DNA of 64,000 nt from Clostridiales bacterium (GTDB taxonomy: Bacteria; Bacillota; Clostridia; Lachnospirales; Lachnospiraceae). Shown in pieces: positions 8,792 to 16,203 of this stretch. The translations under genes and the position numbers were made by a program. The notes under the pieces are model-generated. The model worked only from the letters and a program-made list of their open reading frames with translations, made no database searches and had not been told where the DNA came from. The stretch is from assembly GCA_012520645.1 (NCBI GenBank), contig JAAYNV010000009.1, forward strand, positions 1 through 64,000, in the 5' to 3' direction. Numbering within the stretch: position 1 is the stretch's first letter; each line of letters opens with the position of its first letter.

Positions 8792-9067
8792 ATGAACAAA
8801 ACAGAATTAGTTGCAGCTATGGCTGATCAGGCAGGATTATCTAAGAAGGATGCTGAAAAAGCGTTAAAGGCTTTTACAGATGTTGTAGCAGAAGAGTTAA
8901 AGAAGGGTGAGAAGATCCAGTTAGTTGGCTTTGGTACTTTCGAAGTATCCGAGAGAGCTGCAAGAGAAGGAAGAAATCCGCAGACAGGTGAGGCTATGCC
9001 GATCCCGGCTTCCAAGGCTCCGAAATTTAAAGCTGGTAAAGCATTAAAGGATTTAGTAAACGCATAA
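8792..9067 (+). CDS. hup: HU family DNA-binding protein
   Basis: The 91-residue protein is a histone-like nucleoid protein that binds and bends DNA as a dimer. It has the conserved GFGTFEV segment, the basic beta-arm region with RNPQTGE, and the PxFKxGKxLKD end. The start follows a GAGGAGG ribosome site. A strong promoter lies upstream and a terminator-like hairpin (9098-9125) follows, so it can be transcribed alone as well as feed into rqcP. Confidence 0.97.
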   Translation: MNKTELVAAMADQAGLSKKDAEKALKAFTDVVAEELKKGEKIQLVGFGTFEVSERAAREGRNPQTGEAMPIPASKAPKFKAGKALKDLVNA

Positions 9068-9097
9068 TCGGACAGGCAATACAAGCTATGTTTACAG

Positions 9098-9130
9098 ACG
9101 GTTCTCTCATTGGCGGGAGAACCGTTTCTG
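9098..9130 (+). terminator. Hairpin between hup and rqcP, probable partial terminator
   Basis: ACGGTTCTC (9098-9106) pairs with GAGAACCGT (9117-9125), followed by TTCTG. The weak T-run suggests attenuation rather than a full stop, which would let some hup transcription reach rqcP. Confidence 0.6.
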
Positions 9131-9152
9131 CGTCTATAGGAGGGAAAGGGAA

Positions 9153-9392
9153 ATGAGACTTGATAAATATTTAAAGGTATCCAGACTGATCAAAAGAAGA
9201 ACCGTTGCCAATGAAGCGTGCGATGCCGGAAGGGTGCTGATCAATGACAGACCGGCAAAAGCCTCTGCGAATGTGAAAGAGGGAGATATACTGACCATTC
9301 AGTTTGGCAATAAAGAAGTTAAGGTAGAGGTTCTGGATGTACAGGAGACGGTTCGTAAGGAAGAGGCAAAGGAGCTGTTTCGGTATCTGTAG
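9153..9392 (+). CDS. rqcP: S4-domain RNA-binding protein RqcP (YabO)
   Basis: The 79-residue protein is a single S4 RNA-binding domain beginning MRLDKYLKVSRLIKRRTVA, as in Bacillus YabO/RqcP. In that organism it binds stalled 50S subunits with RqcH and supports poly-alanine tailing in ribosome quality control. The GGAGGGAAAGGG ribosome region lies directly before ATG 9153. Position between hup and yabP agrees with the Bacillus order mazG-yabO-yabP-yabQ-divIC. Confidence 0.93.
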   Translation: MRLDKYLKVSRLIKRRTVANEACDAGRVLINDRPAKASANVKEGDILTIQFGNKEVKVEVLDVQETVRKEEAKELFRYL

Positions 9393-9427
9393 CCCTATGG
9401 CAGCGGATTGGTTTTTTGAAATAAAAT

Positions 9428-9480
9428 TCATAAAATAAAAATTCCCCTAATATACTCTAACAAGAATATGCTTAGGGGGA
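9428..9480 (+). promoter_or_regulatory. Putative sigma-E promoter and Shine-Dalgarno-masking hairpin of yabP
   Basis: TTCCCCTAA (9442-9450) can pair with TTAGGGGGA (9472-9480), nine pairs with one G-U. The 3' arm contains the yabP ribosome site AGGGGG (9474-9479). Within the loop TATACTCT (9451-9458) resembles the sigma-E -10 CATACAnT. TCATAAAA (9428-9435) could be its -35, with a 15-base spacer. A sigma-E transcript would start after the 5' arm and so escape masking. Confidence 0.45.
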
Positions 9481-9487
9481 TTTGTGT

Positions 9488-9778
9488 ATGGAAGACCTGA
9501 CCGCAATGAAACAGCGCCAGCATAAGATCATGCTGACAAACCGTAAAGGGTGTACGATCAATGGGGTGGCAGATGTGCTTTCCTTTGATCCAAATGAGAT
9601 TTTACTGGAGACAGATATGGGAATGCTTATGATCAAAGGCAGTGAGCTGCATGTGAACAGGCTGACACTGGAAAAGGGAGAGGTGGACATTGACGGCAGG
9701 GTTGACAGTCTGACCTATTCGGAAGCGGGCGGCTATGCTGCGAAGGGCGAATCTCTTCTGGCAAGATTGTTCAAATAA
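9488..9778 (+). CDS. yabP: Sporulation protein YabP
   Basis: YabP is a mother-cell sporulation protein needed for spore cortex formation in Bacillus. The 96-residue protein carries the beta-rich YabP domain (HKIMLTNRKGCTINGV, LLETDMGMLMIKGSELHV, LEKGEVDIDGRVDSLTYS). I use ATG 9488, seven bases after AGGGGGA, rather than the in-frame TTG 9482 that lies almost on the ribosome site. The Shine-Dalgarno is inside a hairpin (separate entry). yabQ follows after nine bases. Confidence 0.93.
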   Translation: MEDLTAMKQRQHKIMLTNRKGCTINGVADVLSFDPNEILLETDMGMLMIKGSELHVNRLTLEKGEVDIDGRVDSLTYSEAGGYAAKGESLLARLFK

Positions 9779-9787
9779 GGAGCAGGA

Positions 9788-10222
9788 ATGAGTGCGGAAA
9801 TTATGGGAGAACTGGATTTTCTGCTCCGGTCAGTATTTCTTGGTTTGATGATTACCTTCCTGTATGATGTCATCCGAATTTTCAGGCGGGTGCTTAGGCA
9901 TGGCAGCTTTTTGGTGTCTCTGGAGGATCTTGCTTTCTGGATCTTTTGCTCCGTCTGCATTTTCAGGCTGCTTTATCATGAAAATAACGGAGTATTCAGG
10001 TGGTTTGTAATCATGGGTGCGGCAGCCGGTATGCTGTTTTATAAAATGACCCTCAGTCATTTCTTTGTGGAGTATACAGCAAGGGTAATCTGCGCAGTGC
10101 TGGAAGTTTTTGGGAAAATATTGAAAACACTGACAAAACCGGCAAGAATGGCAGGCTCCTTTCTGAAAAAGCAGTTGACGAGGGCATGGAAAATGTTTAG
10201 AATAATATTATGTAAACAGTAG
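9788..10222 (+). CDS. yabQ: Spore cortex membrane protein YabQ
   Basis: YabQ is an integral membrane protein required for spore cortex assembly in Bacillus. This 144-residue homologue shows about three to four hydrophobic segments (roughly residues 10-33, 45-65 and 72-98) with the family-typical FLYDVIRIFRR after the first. A basic C-terminal tail follows. It is probably translated with yabP, whose stop lies nine bases upstream behind AAGGAGCAGG. Confidence 0.9.
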   Translation: MSAEIMGELDFLLRSVFLGLMITFLYDVIRIFRRVLRHGSFLVSLEDLAFWIFCSVCIFRLLYHENNGVFRWFVIMGAAAGMLFYKMTLSHFFVEYTARVICAVLEVFGKILKTLTKPARMAGSFLKKQLTRAWKMFRIILCKQ

Positions 10223-10256
10223 GGGTCTGTTGTCAGAGTGGATTGGAGTTTTTATT

Positions 10257-10562
10257 ATGGTAAGAAGGAAAATAGCGTTCCGCAAAAAGCGGCAGAATCG
10301 TTTGGGTATGCTGCTTGTTATGACTGTACTGACCATGCTCTTAGTTGTGGTTGCTGTAAAAAGCTTTGAACTGCGGGAAAAGAAGGAGTCCTATGCGGCA
10401 AGAGAGCAGGAACTGCTTGAGCAGATTGAGGCAGAAGAGGCGCGGACAGAGGAAATAGAAGAATACCGGAAGTATACACAGACGAAAAAGTATGTCGAGG
10501 AAGTGGCCAAGGACAAGCTGGGTCTGGTTTATGAAGGTGAAATTGTATTTAAAGAAGAGTGA
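10257..10562 (+). CDS. divIC: Septum formation initiator, DivIC/FtsB family
   Basis: DivIC is a bitopic division protein that joins FtsL and DivIB at the septum. The 101-residue protein has a short basic cytoplasmic start (MVRRKIAFRKKRQNR), one membrane segment (about 18-38) and an extracytoplasmic coiled coil rich in Glu (about 42-75), ending in KDKLGLVYEGEIVF. ATG 10257 has TTGGAG at a good distance. A TTG at 10230 would add nine residues and is less likely. A strong terminator overlaps the stop codon. Confidence 0.9.
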   Translation: MVRRKIAFRKKRQNRLGMLLVMTVLTMLLVVVAVKSFELREKKESYAAREQELLEQIEAEEARTEEIEEYRKYTQTKKYVEEVAKDKLGLVYEGEIVFKEE

Positions 10563-10596
10563 TGCGGATAGCTGAATGGGCTGTCCGCATTTTTTG
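10562..10596 (+). terminator. Intrinsic terminator after divIC
   Basis: ATGCGGA (10562-10568) pairs with TCCGCAT (10584-10590), followed by TTTTTT. It separates the mazG-divIC side from the spoIIE promoter. Confidence 0.85.
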
Positions 10597-10626
10597 TCTG
10601 AAAAAAAAGGCATTTTCCGTAGCGTT

Positions 10627-10660
10627 TTTGACAAATAGTGAGAACCGTTTTTGCTAAACT
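10627..10660 (+). promoter_or_regulatory. spoIIE promoter: 0A-box on the -35 and 21-bp spacer
   Basis: TTGACA (10628-10633) and TAAACT (10655-10660, preceded by TGC) are 21 bases apart. This is too long for ordinary sigma-A use but typical of the Spo0A-activated spoIIG/spoIIE promoters of Bacillus. TTTGACAAA (10627-10635) reads TTTGTCAAA on the other strand, matching the 0A-box TTTGTCRAA. Confidence 0.6.
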
Positions 10661-10679
10661 AAAACCGCAGATTGGAGGA

Positions 10680-10749
10680 ATGAACTTGAAAATGGGAAAA
10701 GATTCGGTGGAAGTGATGGTTCTCCCAAGCTATGGAAGAAAAAGCTGCT
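10680..10749 (+). pseudogene. spoIIE: N-terminal piece of spoIIE in another frame (apparent frameshift)
   Basis: GGAGG (10674-10678) is followed by ATG 10680 (MNLKMGKDSVEVMVLPSYGRKS), which runs into a stop 70 bases later. The spoIIE frame is open from 10658 but has no ATG, GTG or TTG before 10835. Restoring one A in the A5 run at 10739-10743 would join SYGRK to KLLTYAESFLGLARLFE. That reads smoothly as the SpoIIE regulatory region. Confidence 0.5.
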
Positions 10750-10834
10750 GACCTATGCAGAGTCATTTCTGGGGCTGGCAAGGTTATTTGAACAGGATGC
10801 AGATCAGATTTTTTCTTCCGGGGATGCACTGGAT

Positions 10835-11989
10835 GTGAGTCCGGGAGAGGAGGTTCAGGCAGGGGAGGTTCAGGCAGAAGAGCCGGCTTTGAAGGAAACA
10901 GCGGACGGTTCTGCGCAAGTGATGGTTTATGGACAGGCTACGGCACAGGAACGCGCAGAATGTCTGTGGCAGAGCCAGTTGAAACAGAACCGTTCCCTGA
11001 TGGCAGGACACTTAAAGGAAATGGCGCAGATCATGGAGTCTGTAGCAAAACAGACTTTTCAAACGCTGCCGCTTTCAGACCGTGACCGCAGACAGATTAT
11101 ACGTGCGTTGAAGGAGCAGGGCATTCAGGTACAGGATATTTATCTGTTGGAGAGCGCGGAGCAGAGACTGAAACTGAGTATTACGATGAAAAGTCTGAGG
11201 GCAGAGGTGTTTACGGTGGAGGAGATTGCTGATTTTTTATCGGTGCTGTTTGAAAAGCAGCTTCTGCCGGAAAAAAACAGTGTATTCTTTTTAAAGAGTC
11301 ATTTTGAAACCGTACTGTTTGAGGAGCGTGCACGTTATGGTGTACTGACCGGAACTGCGAGAGCCATTAAGGAAAATGAGAAGATTTCGGGAGATAATTA
11401 CAGCTTTGAGGAGTCTGTGAACGGGCATATGATCATGGCGCTGTCGGATGGAATGGGATCCGGGGAAAAGGCATGCAGGGACAGCTCTGTGGTCATCGAG
11501 CTTCTGGAAAAATATCTGGAAACCGGATTCTCCAAAGAGATGGCAATTGAGATGATAAACGGAGCTCTGCTTGCAAAGAGTGACGAGGAAAATATGTCCA
11601 CGCTTGATCTGTGTGATGTGAATCTGTATGACGGAAGTGTTGAAATTCTGAAGGTTGGTTCGGCATATACCTATATCAAGCATGAGGATGGTGTGGAGAT
11701 TCTGCCGTCGGCAACGCTTCCGCTTGGAGTTTTCGGACAGCCGGATATTGAGCGTTATGAATGCAGTCTGGCAGAGGGAGAGTGCATTATCATGCTTTCG
11801 GATGGCGTAGTAGACTGCATACGAAACGAAAATAAGGAAGCAACCCTGCGGGATATTATTGATATGCTGGCAACTAAAAACGCAAAGGAGCTTGCAAATA
11901 ATATTCTGCAATTTGCACTGCATCAAAGCCAGGGGAAAATACGTGACGATATGACGGTACTGACCTTAAGTCTGTGGGAAAACCGATAA
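10835..11989 (+). CDS. spoIIE: Stage II sporulation protein E phosphatase (N-terminally incomplete frame)
   Basis: SpoIIE is the PP2C-type phosphatase that dephosphorylates SpoIIAA and so releases sigma-F in the forespore. The visible part has the regulatory/oligomerisation region (MAGHLKEMAQIMESVAKQ to residue 170). The phosphatase domain carries the metal-binding ALSDGMGSGEKA, the later LSDGVVD and the terminal RDDMTVLTL. The ten-helix membrane domain of Bacillus SpoIIE is absent, since divIC and a terminator lie directly upstream. GTG 10835 is the first start in frame, but coding sequence continues upstream to about 10744 and the likely original start is ATG 10680 after a one-base frameshift. 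tilS follows closely, as in Bacillus. Confidence 0.85.
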   Translation: MSPGEEVQAGEVQAEEPALKETADGSAQVMVYGQATAQERAECLWQSQLKQNRSLMAGHLKEMAQIMESVAKQTFQTLPLSDRDRRQIIRALKEQGIQVQDIYLLESAEQRLKLSITMKSLRAEVFTVEEIADFLSVLFEKQLLPEKNSVFFLKSHFETVLFEERARYGVLTGTARAIKENEKISGDNYSFEESVNGHMIMALSDGMGSGEKACRDSSVVIELLEKYLETGFSKEMAIEMINGALLAKSDEENMSTLDLCDVNLYDGSVEILKVGSAYTYIKHEDGVEILPSATLPLGVFGQPDIERYECSLAEGECIIMLSDGVVDCIRNENKEATLRDIIDMLATKNAKELANNILQFALHQSQGKIRDDMTVLTLSLWENR

Positions 11990-12039
11990 AATTCCTGCAT
12001 ATATTGATAATTTTCCGGAAATCTAATATAGTAAAGAGT

Positions 12040-13527
12040 ATGAAAAGGAAAGTACTTGACTATATGGTAAAACATCATATGACAGCTCCCGGTGATGTTG
12101 TGATCACCGGGGTTTCAGGGGGGGCAGACTCAGTCTGTCTTCTTTTGATGCTGAAAAGTCTGGAACCGGAGCTTTCCATACAGGTACGGGCGGTACATGT
12201 CAATCACGGTCTGCGGCAGGATGCAGATGAGGATGAAGCTTATGTGAAGGAGTTGTGTGAACGGCTTCAGGTTCCGCTTCGGACAGTGCATGTGAATGTG
12301 GAAGAGTACGCAGCACAGGAAGGACTGGGTTTGGAGGAAGCGGGACGGCTTCTACGGTATCGCACGTTTGAGGAATGGGGAGCAGAACTTCTCCGGGAAC
12401 AGGAAGCAGTCATAGCAGAGAGTAAAGGTGAGCGTCTGCGGGGCAGAGGTTATAAGATTGCTGTGGCACACCATATGGATGACCGGGCGGAGACCGTTTT
12501 ATTTCATCTGTTTCGCGGAACCGGACTTTCGGGACTCATTGGAATCCGTCCGGTACGGGAACGGGTGATTCGCCCGCTTTTATGTATAACAAGAACCGAG
12601 ATCGAGACGTGGCTTTCGAAAGAAAATATTCCGTACTGCATGGATTCGACCAATCTGGAGGATACTTATACGAGAAATAAAATCAGACACCATGTCCTGC
12701 CGTATGCGGAACAGGAAATCTGCAGCCGGAGTATGGAGCATATTACAAGAGCAGCAGACATCTGTATGGAAACGGAGGAATATCTGGAAATACAGATCAG
12801 GAGATTTTATGACAAATGTGTCACGTGGACGGACAAAAGGGCGGCAGGGATAGCGGTACAGGAATTTGCAAAAGAACATCCTTTTTTGCAGAAAAGCCTG
12901 ATCCTTTCCGTATTTGAAGAACTGACTCCCTGTCGGAAGGACATGCAGGCCGTGCATGTGGAGGATGTGTGCTCTCTTTTTCGGCAGGAGGGAAACAGGC
13001 AGATTTCACTACCGTATAATCTGATCGCGCGCAGAGAATATGACACAGTTGTTATAGAGGAGGCGCGGCGAAGAGAAAAAGGAAAAGGAGAAGGGGTTGA
13101 AATTGACCGGAAGTTTCTGGAACAACAGGGAATTGTGAGAGTTTTGCTTGGGGATGGAAGGGAATTTATCTGTGAGTTGATTTCTTTGGAGGAAAGCAGG
13201 GAAAACGTGCAAAATATTCCGCAAAAGACGTATACGAAATGGTTTGATTATGATAAAATAAGAAAATCTATGATAATACGCTGCAGACAGTCCGGTGATT
13301 ATCTGACAATACGGAGAGAGGGCGAGGAACCTGCCAGAAAGAAGTTAAAGGAGTATTTTATCACTGAAAAGATTCCGAAGCAGATGCGGGATGAAATTCT
13401 GCTTTTGGCAGACGGGCAGCATGTTCTGTGGGTTATTGGACATCGTATCAGTGAATATTATAAAGTAAATCCAAATACCAGACGGATTTTGCAAGTACAA
13501 TTAAGAGGAGAAGAAGCAGATGGCTGA
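12040..13527 (+). CDS. tilS: tRNA(Ile)-lysidine synthetase
   Basis: TilS converts C34 of the tRNA-Ile CAU anticodon to lysidine using ATP and lysine, so that AUA is read as Ile. The N-type ATP-pyrophosphatase loop GVSGGADS lies near residue 25. HHMDDRAETVLFHLFRGTGLSGL and the substrate-binding IRPLL region follow. The C-terminal TilS domain ends in IGHRISEYYKV. ATG 12040 (MKRKVLDYMVKHH) gives 495 aa. An upstream in-frame start at 11974 would overlap spoIIE. Its end overlaps hpt by eight bases. Confidence 0.95.
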   Translation: MKRKVLDYMVKHHMTAPGDVVITGVSGGADSVCLLLMLKSLEPELSIQVRAVHVNHGLRQDADEDEAYVKELCERLQVPLRTVHVNVEEYAAQEGLGLEEAGRLLRYRTFEEWGAELLREQEAVIAESKGERLRGRGYKIAVAHHMDDRAETVLFHLFRGTGLSGLIGIRPVRERVIRPLLCITRTEIETWLSKENIPYCMDSTNLEDTYTRNKIRHHVLPYAEQEICSRSMEHITRAADICMETEEYLEIQIRRFYDKCVTWTDKRAAGIAVQEFAKEHPFLQKSLILSVFEELTPCRKDMQAVHVEDVCSLFRQEGNRQISLPYNLIARREYDTVVIEEARRREKGKGEGVEIDRKFLEQQGIVRVLLGDGREFICELISLEESRENVQNIPQKTYTKWFDYDKIRKSMIIRCRQSGDYLTIRREGEEPARKKLKEYFITEKIPKQMRDEILLLADGQHVLWVIGHRISEYYKVNPNTRRILQVQLRGEEADG

Positions 13528-14044
13528 AAGAATCAGAGTACTATTGACAGAAGAAGAGGTAGATGCCAAGATTCGGGAAATCGGTGAGCAGATCAGCAGG
13601 GACTATGCCGGAAAGCAGGTACATCTTGTGTGTGTACTGAAGGGCGGAGTTTTTTTCATGTGTGAGCTGGCGAAGCGTATCAGCATACCGGTATCCATGG
13701 ATTTTATGTCTGTATCCAGCTATGGAAGTGAGACGAAATCCAGCGGAGTTGTTAAGATTGTAAAGGATCTGGATGAACCGTTAAAGGGAAAGCATGTGAT
13801 TGTAATTGAGGATATTGTGGATTCGGGAAGAACCCTCAGTTATCTTTTGGAAATGTTAAAAAAGAGAGAGCCGGAGAGTCTTGCACTCTGTACGCTTTTA
13901 GATAAGCCGGAGCGCAGGGTGATTGATGTCGATGTGGATTATACAGGCTTTAATATACCGGATGAGTTTGTGGTAGGCTATGGGTTAGACTATGACCAGA
14001 GATACCGTAATCTGCCGTATATCGGAGTAGTGGAATTTGAATAA
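13520..14044 (+). CDS. hpt: Hypoxanthine phosphoribosyltransferase
   Basis: The enzyme salvages hypoxanthine (and guanine) to IMP/GMP using PRPP. The 174-residue protein contains the PRPP loop [17 protein letters not shown]. The [14 protein letters not shown] and [10 protein letters not shown] segments are typical of the family. It starts inside the end of tilS with a GAGGAGAAGAAG ribosome site, so translation is coupled. tilS-hpt-ftsH is a long-conserved Firmicute order. Confidence 0.96.
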   Translation: MAERIRVLLTEEEVDAKIREIGEQISRDYAGKQVHLVCVLKGGVFFMCELAKRISIPVSMDFMSVSSYGSETKSSGVVKIVKDLDEPLKGKHVIVIEDIVDSGRTLSYLLEMLKKREPESLALCTLLDKPERRVIDVDVDYTGFNIPDEFVVGYGLDYDQRYRNLPYIGVVEFE

Positions 14045-14091
14045 AAAGTAAAATATATACATCAGTTTATAAGGAACATGGAGGTTTAGGA

Positions 14092-15897
14092 TTGAACAGA
14101 AACAAAGGATTTAATGCTTACTTTGTGGTCATCATAGCACTGCTTTTGTTTACCGTATGGTTCAGCACACTGCGGGAGCCGCATGACTATTATTCAAAAA
14201 GCGGACTGAAACAGGATCTGGAGCAGAACAATGTAGCGGAGGTTATGATCCGACCCAATAAGGAGACACCTACGGGTGCCGTTTATGTGGAACTGAAACA
14301 GGGTGCGGAAAAGGTGCTCTATGTTTCGGATGTGAAAGAGATTGAGCAGCTGCTTTCCGGTTATGGCATAGAAGCAAGTATGGAAAATGTACCGCAGGAA
14401 AACTGGTTTCTGGCTTATGTGCTTCCGATTCTGGTGGTAGTGATCATTGCGGTGTTCTTTTTTGTAATGATGAATGCACAGAATTCCGGCGGAAACGGCA
14501 GCAAGATGATGAATTTCGGAAAGAGCCGGGCAAAACTTTCTCTGGGAAACGGAAAGACAACATTAAAGGATGTTGCAGGACTGCGTGAGGAAAAGGAAGA
14601 ACTGGAGGAAATCATTGAATTTTTAAAAGAGCCTGCCAAGTTTACAAAGGTGGGAGCCAGAATTCCGAAAGGCGTTTTATTAGAGGGACCTCCGGGAACC
14701 GGTAAGACGCTGCTTGCAAAGGCAATCGCAGGAGAAGCCAATGTGCCGTTTTTCAGCATTTCCGGTTCGGACTTTGTAGAGATGTTTGTCGGTGTCGGTG
14801 CATCGCGTGTACGGGATCTGTTTTCGGAGGCAAAGAAAAATTCTCCCTGTATTGTTTTTATCGACGAGATTGATGCTGTCGCAAGACGGAGAGGAACCGG
14901 CATGGGCGGCGGTCATGATGAGAGAGAGCAGACGTTAAACCAGCTGCTTGTGGAAATGGATGGTTTTGGCATCAATGAGGGAATTATCGTCATGGCGGCA
15001 ACAAACCGTGTGGATATTCTGGATCCGGCTATTTTACGTCCGGGACGTTTTGACCGGAAGATTACGGTAGGAACACCGGATGTGGGCGGCAGAGAAGAGA
15101 TTTTAAATGTGCATGCCAAAAATAAGCCGTTAGGCGATGATGTGGATCTTAAGCAGATCGCGCAGACGACAGCCGGATTTACCGGTGCGGATCTGGAGAA
15201 TCTGTTAAATGAGGCGGCAATTTGTGCCGCAAGGGACAACCGGAGCTTTGTGAAACAGGCTGATATCAAACATGCGTTTATTAAAGTCGGTATCGGTGCG
15301 GAGAAGAAGAGCCGTATCATTTCCGACAAGGAAAAGAAGATCACGGCATACCATGAGGCCGGTCATGCAATTTTGTTCCATGTGCTGCCGGATGTGGGAC
15401 CGGTTTACACGGTGTCCATTATTCCGACCGGTATCGGTGCAGCGGGCTATACGATGCCTCTGCCGGAAAAGGATGAGATGTTTTTAACCAAAGGCAAGAT
15501 GCTGCAGGACATCATGGTATCACTGGGCGGACGTATCGCAGAGGAAATTGTATTCGATGACATTACGACCGGGGCATCCAGCGATATTAAGAAGGCAACA
15601 AAGACAGCCAGAAGGATGGTAACCCGTTTCGGTATGTCTGAGAATATCGGTGTCATCAATTATGATGATGATGACGATGAGGTTTTTATCGGCAGAGATC
15701 TGGCACATGCCAAGAGCCACAGTGAGGCTGTTTCCGGTGAGATTGACAAAGAAGTCAAGCATATTATAGATGAATGTTATAACAAGGCAAAACAGATCAT
15801 TCTGGAGAACAAAGAGGTTCTGGAGAGCTGTGCGCAGCTTCTTTTGGAAAAGGAAAAGATAACCAGAGACGAGTTTGAAGCTCTGTTTTCCGTTTAA
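14092..15897 (+). CDS. ftsH: ATP-dependent zinc metalloprotease FtsH
   Basis: FtsH is a membrane-anchored AAA+ protease that degrades misassembled membrane proteins and some regulators. Two membrane segments (about 8-24 and 105-126) flank a small extracytoplasmic domain. The AAA domain has Walker A GPPGTGKT (near 200), Walker B FIDEIDA and the second-region-of-homology RPGRFD. The M41 peptidase site is HEAGH (near 420). The start is TTG 14092 with TGGAGG seven bases upstream. The C-terminal part holds a run of Asp (YDDDDDEV). HflK/HflC, known FtsH modulators, are encoded 5 kb downstream. Confidence 0.97.
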   Translation: MNRNKGFNAYFVVIIALLLFTVWFSTLREPHDYYSKSGLKQDLEQNNVAEVMIRPNKETPTGAVYVELKQGAEKVLYVSDVKEIEQLLSGYGIEASMENVPQENWFLAYVLPILVVVIIAVFFFVMMNAQNSGGNGSKMMNFGKSRAKLSLGNGKTTLKDVAGLREEKEELEEIIEFLKEPAKFTKVGARIPKGVLLEGPPGTGKTLLAKAIAGEANVPFFSISGSDFVEMFVGVGASRVRDLFSEAKKNSPCIVFIDEIDAVARRRGTGMGGGHDEREQTLNQLLVEMDGFGINEGIIVMAATNRVDILDPAILRPGRFDRKITVGTPDVGGREEILNVHAKNKPLGDDVDLKQIAQTTAGFTGADLENLLNEAAICAARDNRSFVKQADIKHAFIKVGIGAEKKSRIISDKEKKITAYHEAGHAILFHVLPDVGPVYTVSIIPTGIGAAGYTMPLPEKDEMFLTKGKMLQDIMVSLGGRIAEEIVFDDITTGASSDIKKATKTARRMVTRFGMSENIGVINYDDDDDEVFIGRDLAHAKSHSEAVSGEIDKEVKHIIDECYNKAKQIILENKEVLESCAQLLLEKEKITRDEFEALFSV

Positions 15898-16063
15898 AAT
15901 CAAATGGATTTAGTAAAAATGCACAAAAACAAACAATGGGATTTGTATATTTTGTGAATCCTGAGTATGGACTTTGGGAGGAACGTTTGATATTATAATA
16001 CTCGTAACCCCCCCAATACATTATATAGTTTTTTGCTATACCCCATAAGAAAGAAATACCTTC

Positions 16064-16136
16064 TCTAAAAAAGACAGTTGATCGACAGACTATCTTTTTT
16101 ACTGCCCGGAGATAAATGCTTCGGGCGGTTTTTTTA
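16064..16136 (+). terminator. Two tandem hairpins after ftsH
   Basis: An AAAAAAGA-AGT/ACT-TCTTTTTT stem ends at 16100. A GC-rich one follows, with CTGCCCG (16102-16108) pairing with CGGGCGG (16122-16128), then seven T. The second is a clear intrinsic terminator. The remaining part of the 306-base gap after ftsH shows no ORF. Confidence 0.85.
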
Positions 16137-16203
16137 CTTGAATGAGGAAATGATATAGTATAAAATAAAAGAAAATTTGATGTGACAGACGGGAGACTAT
16201 ATT

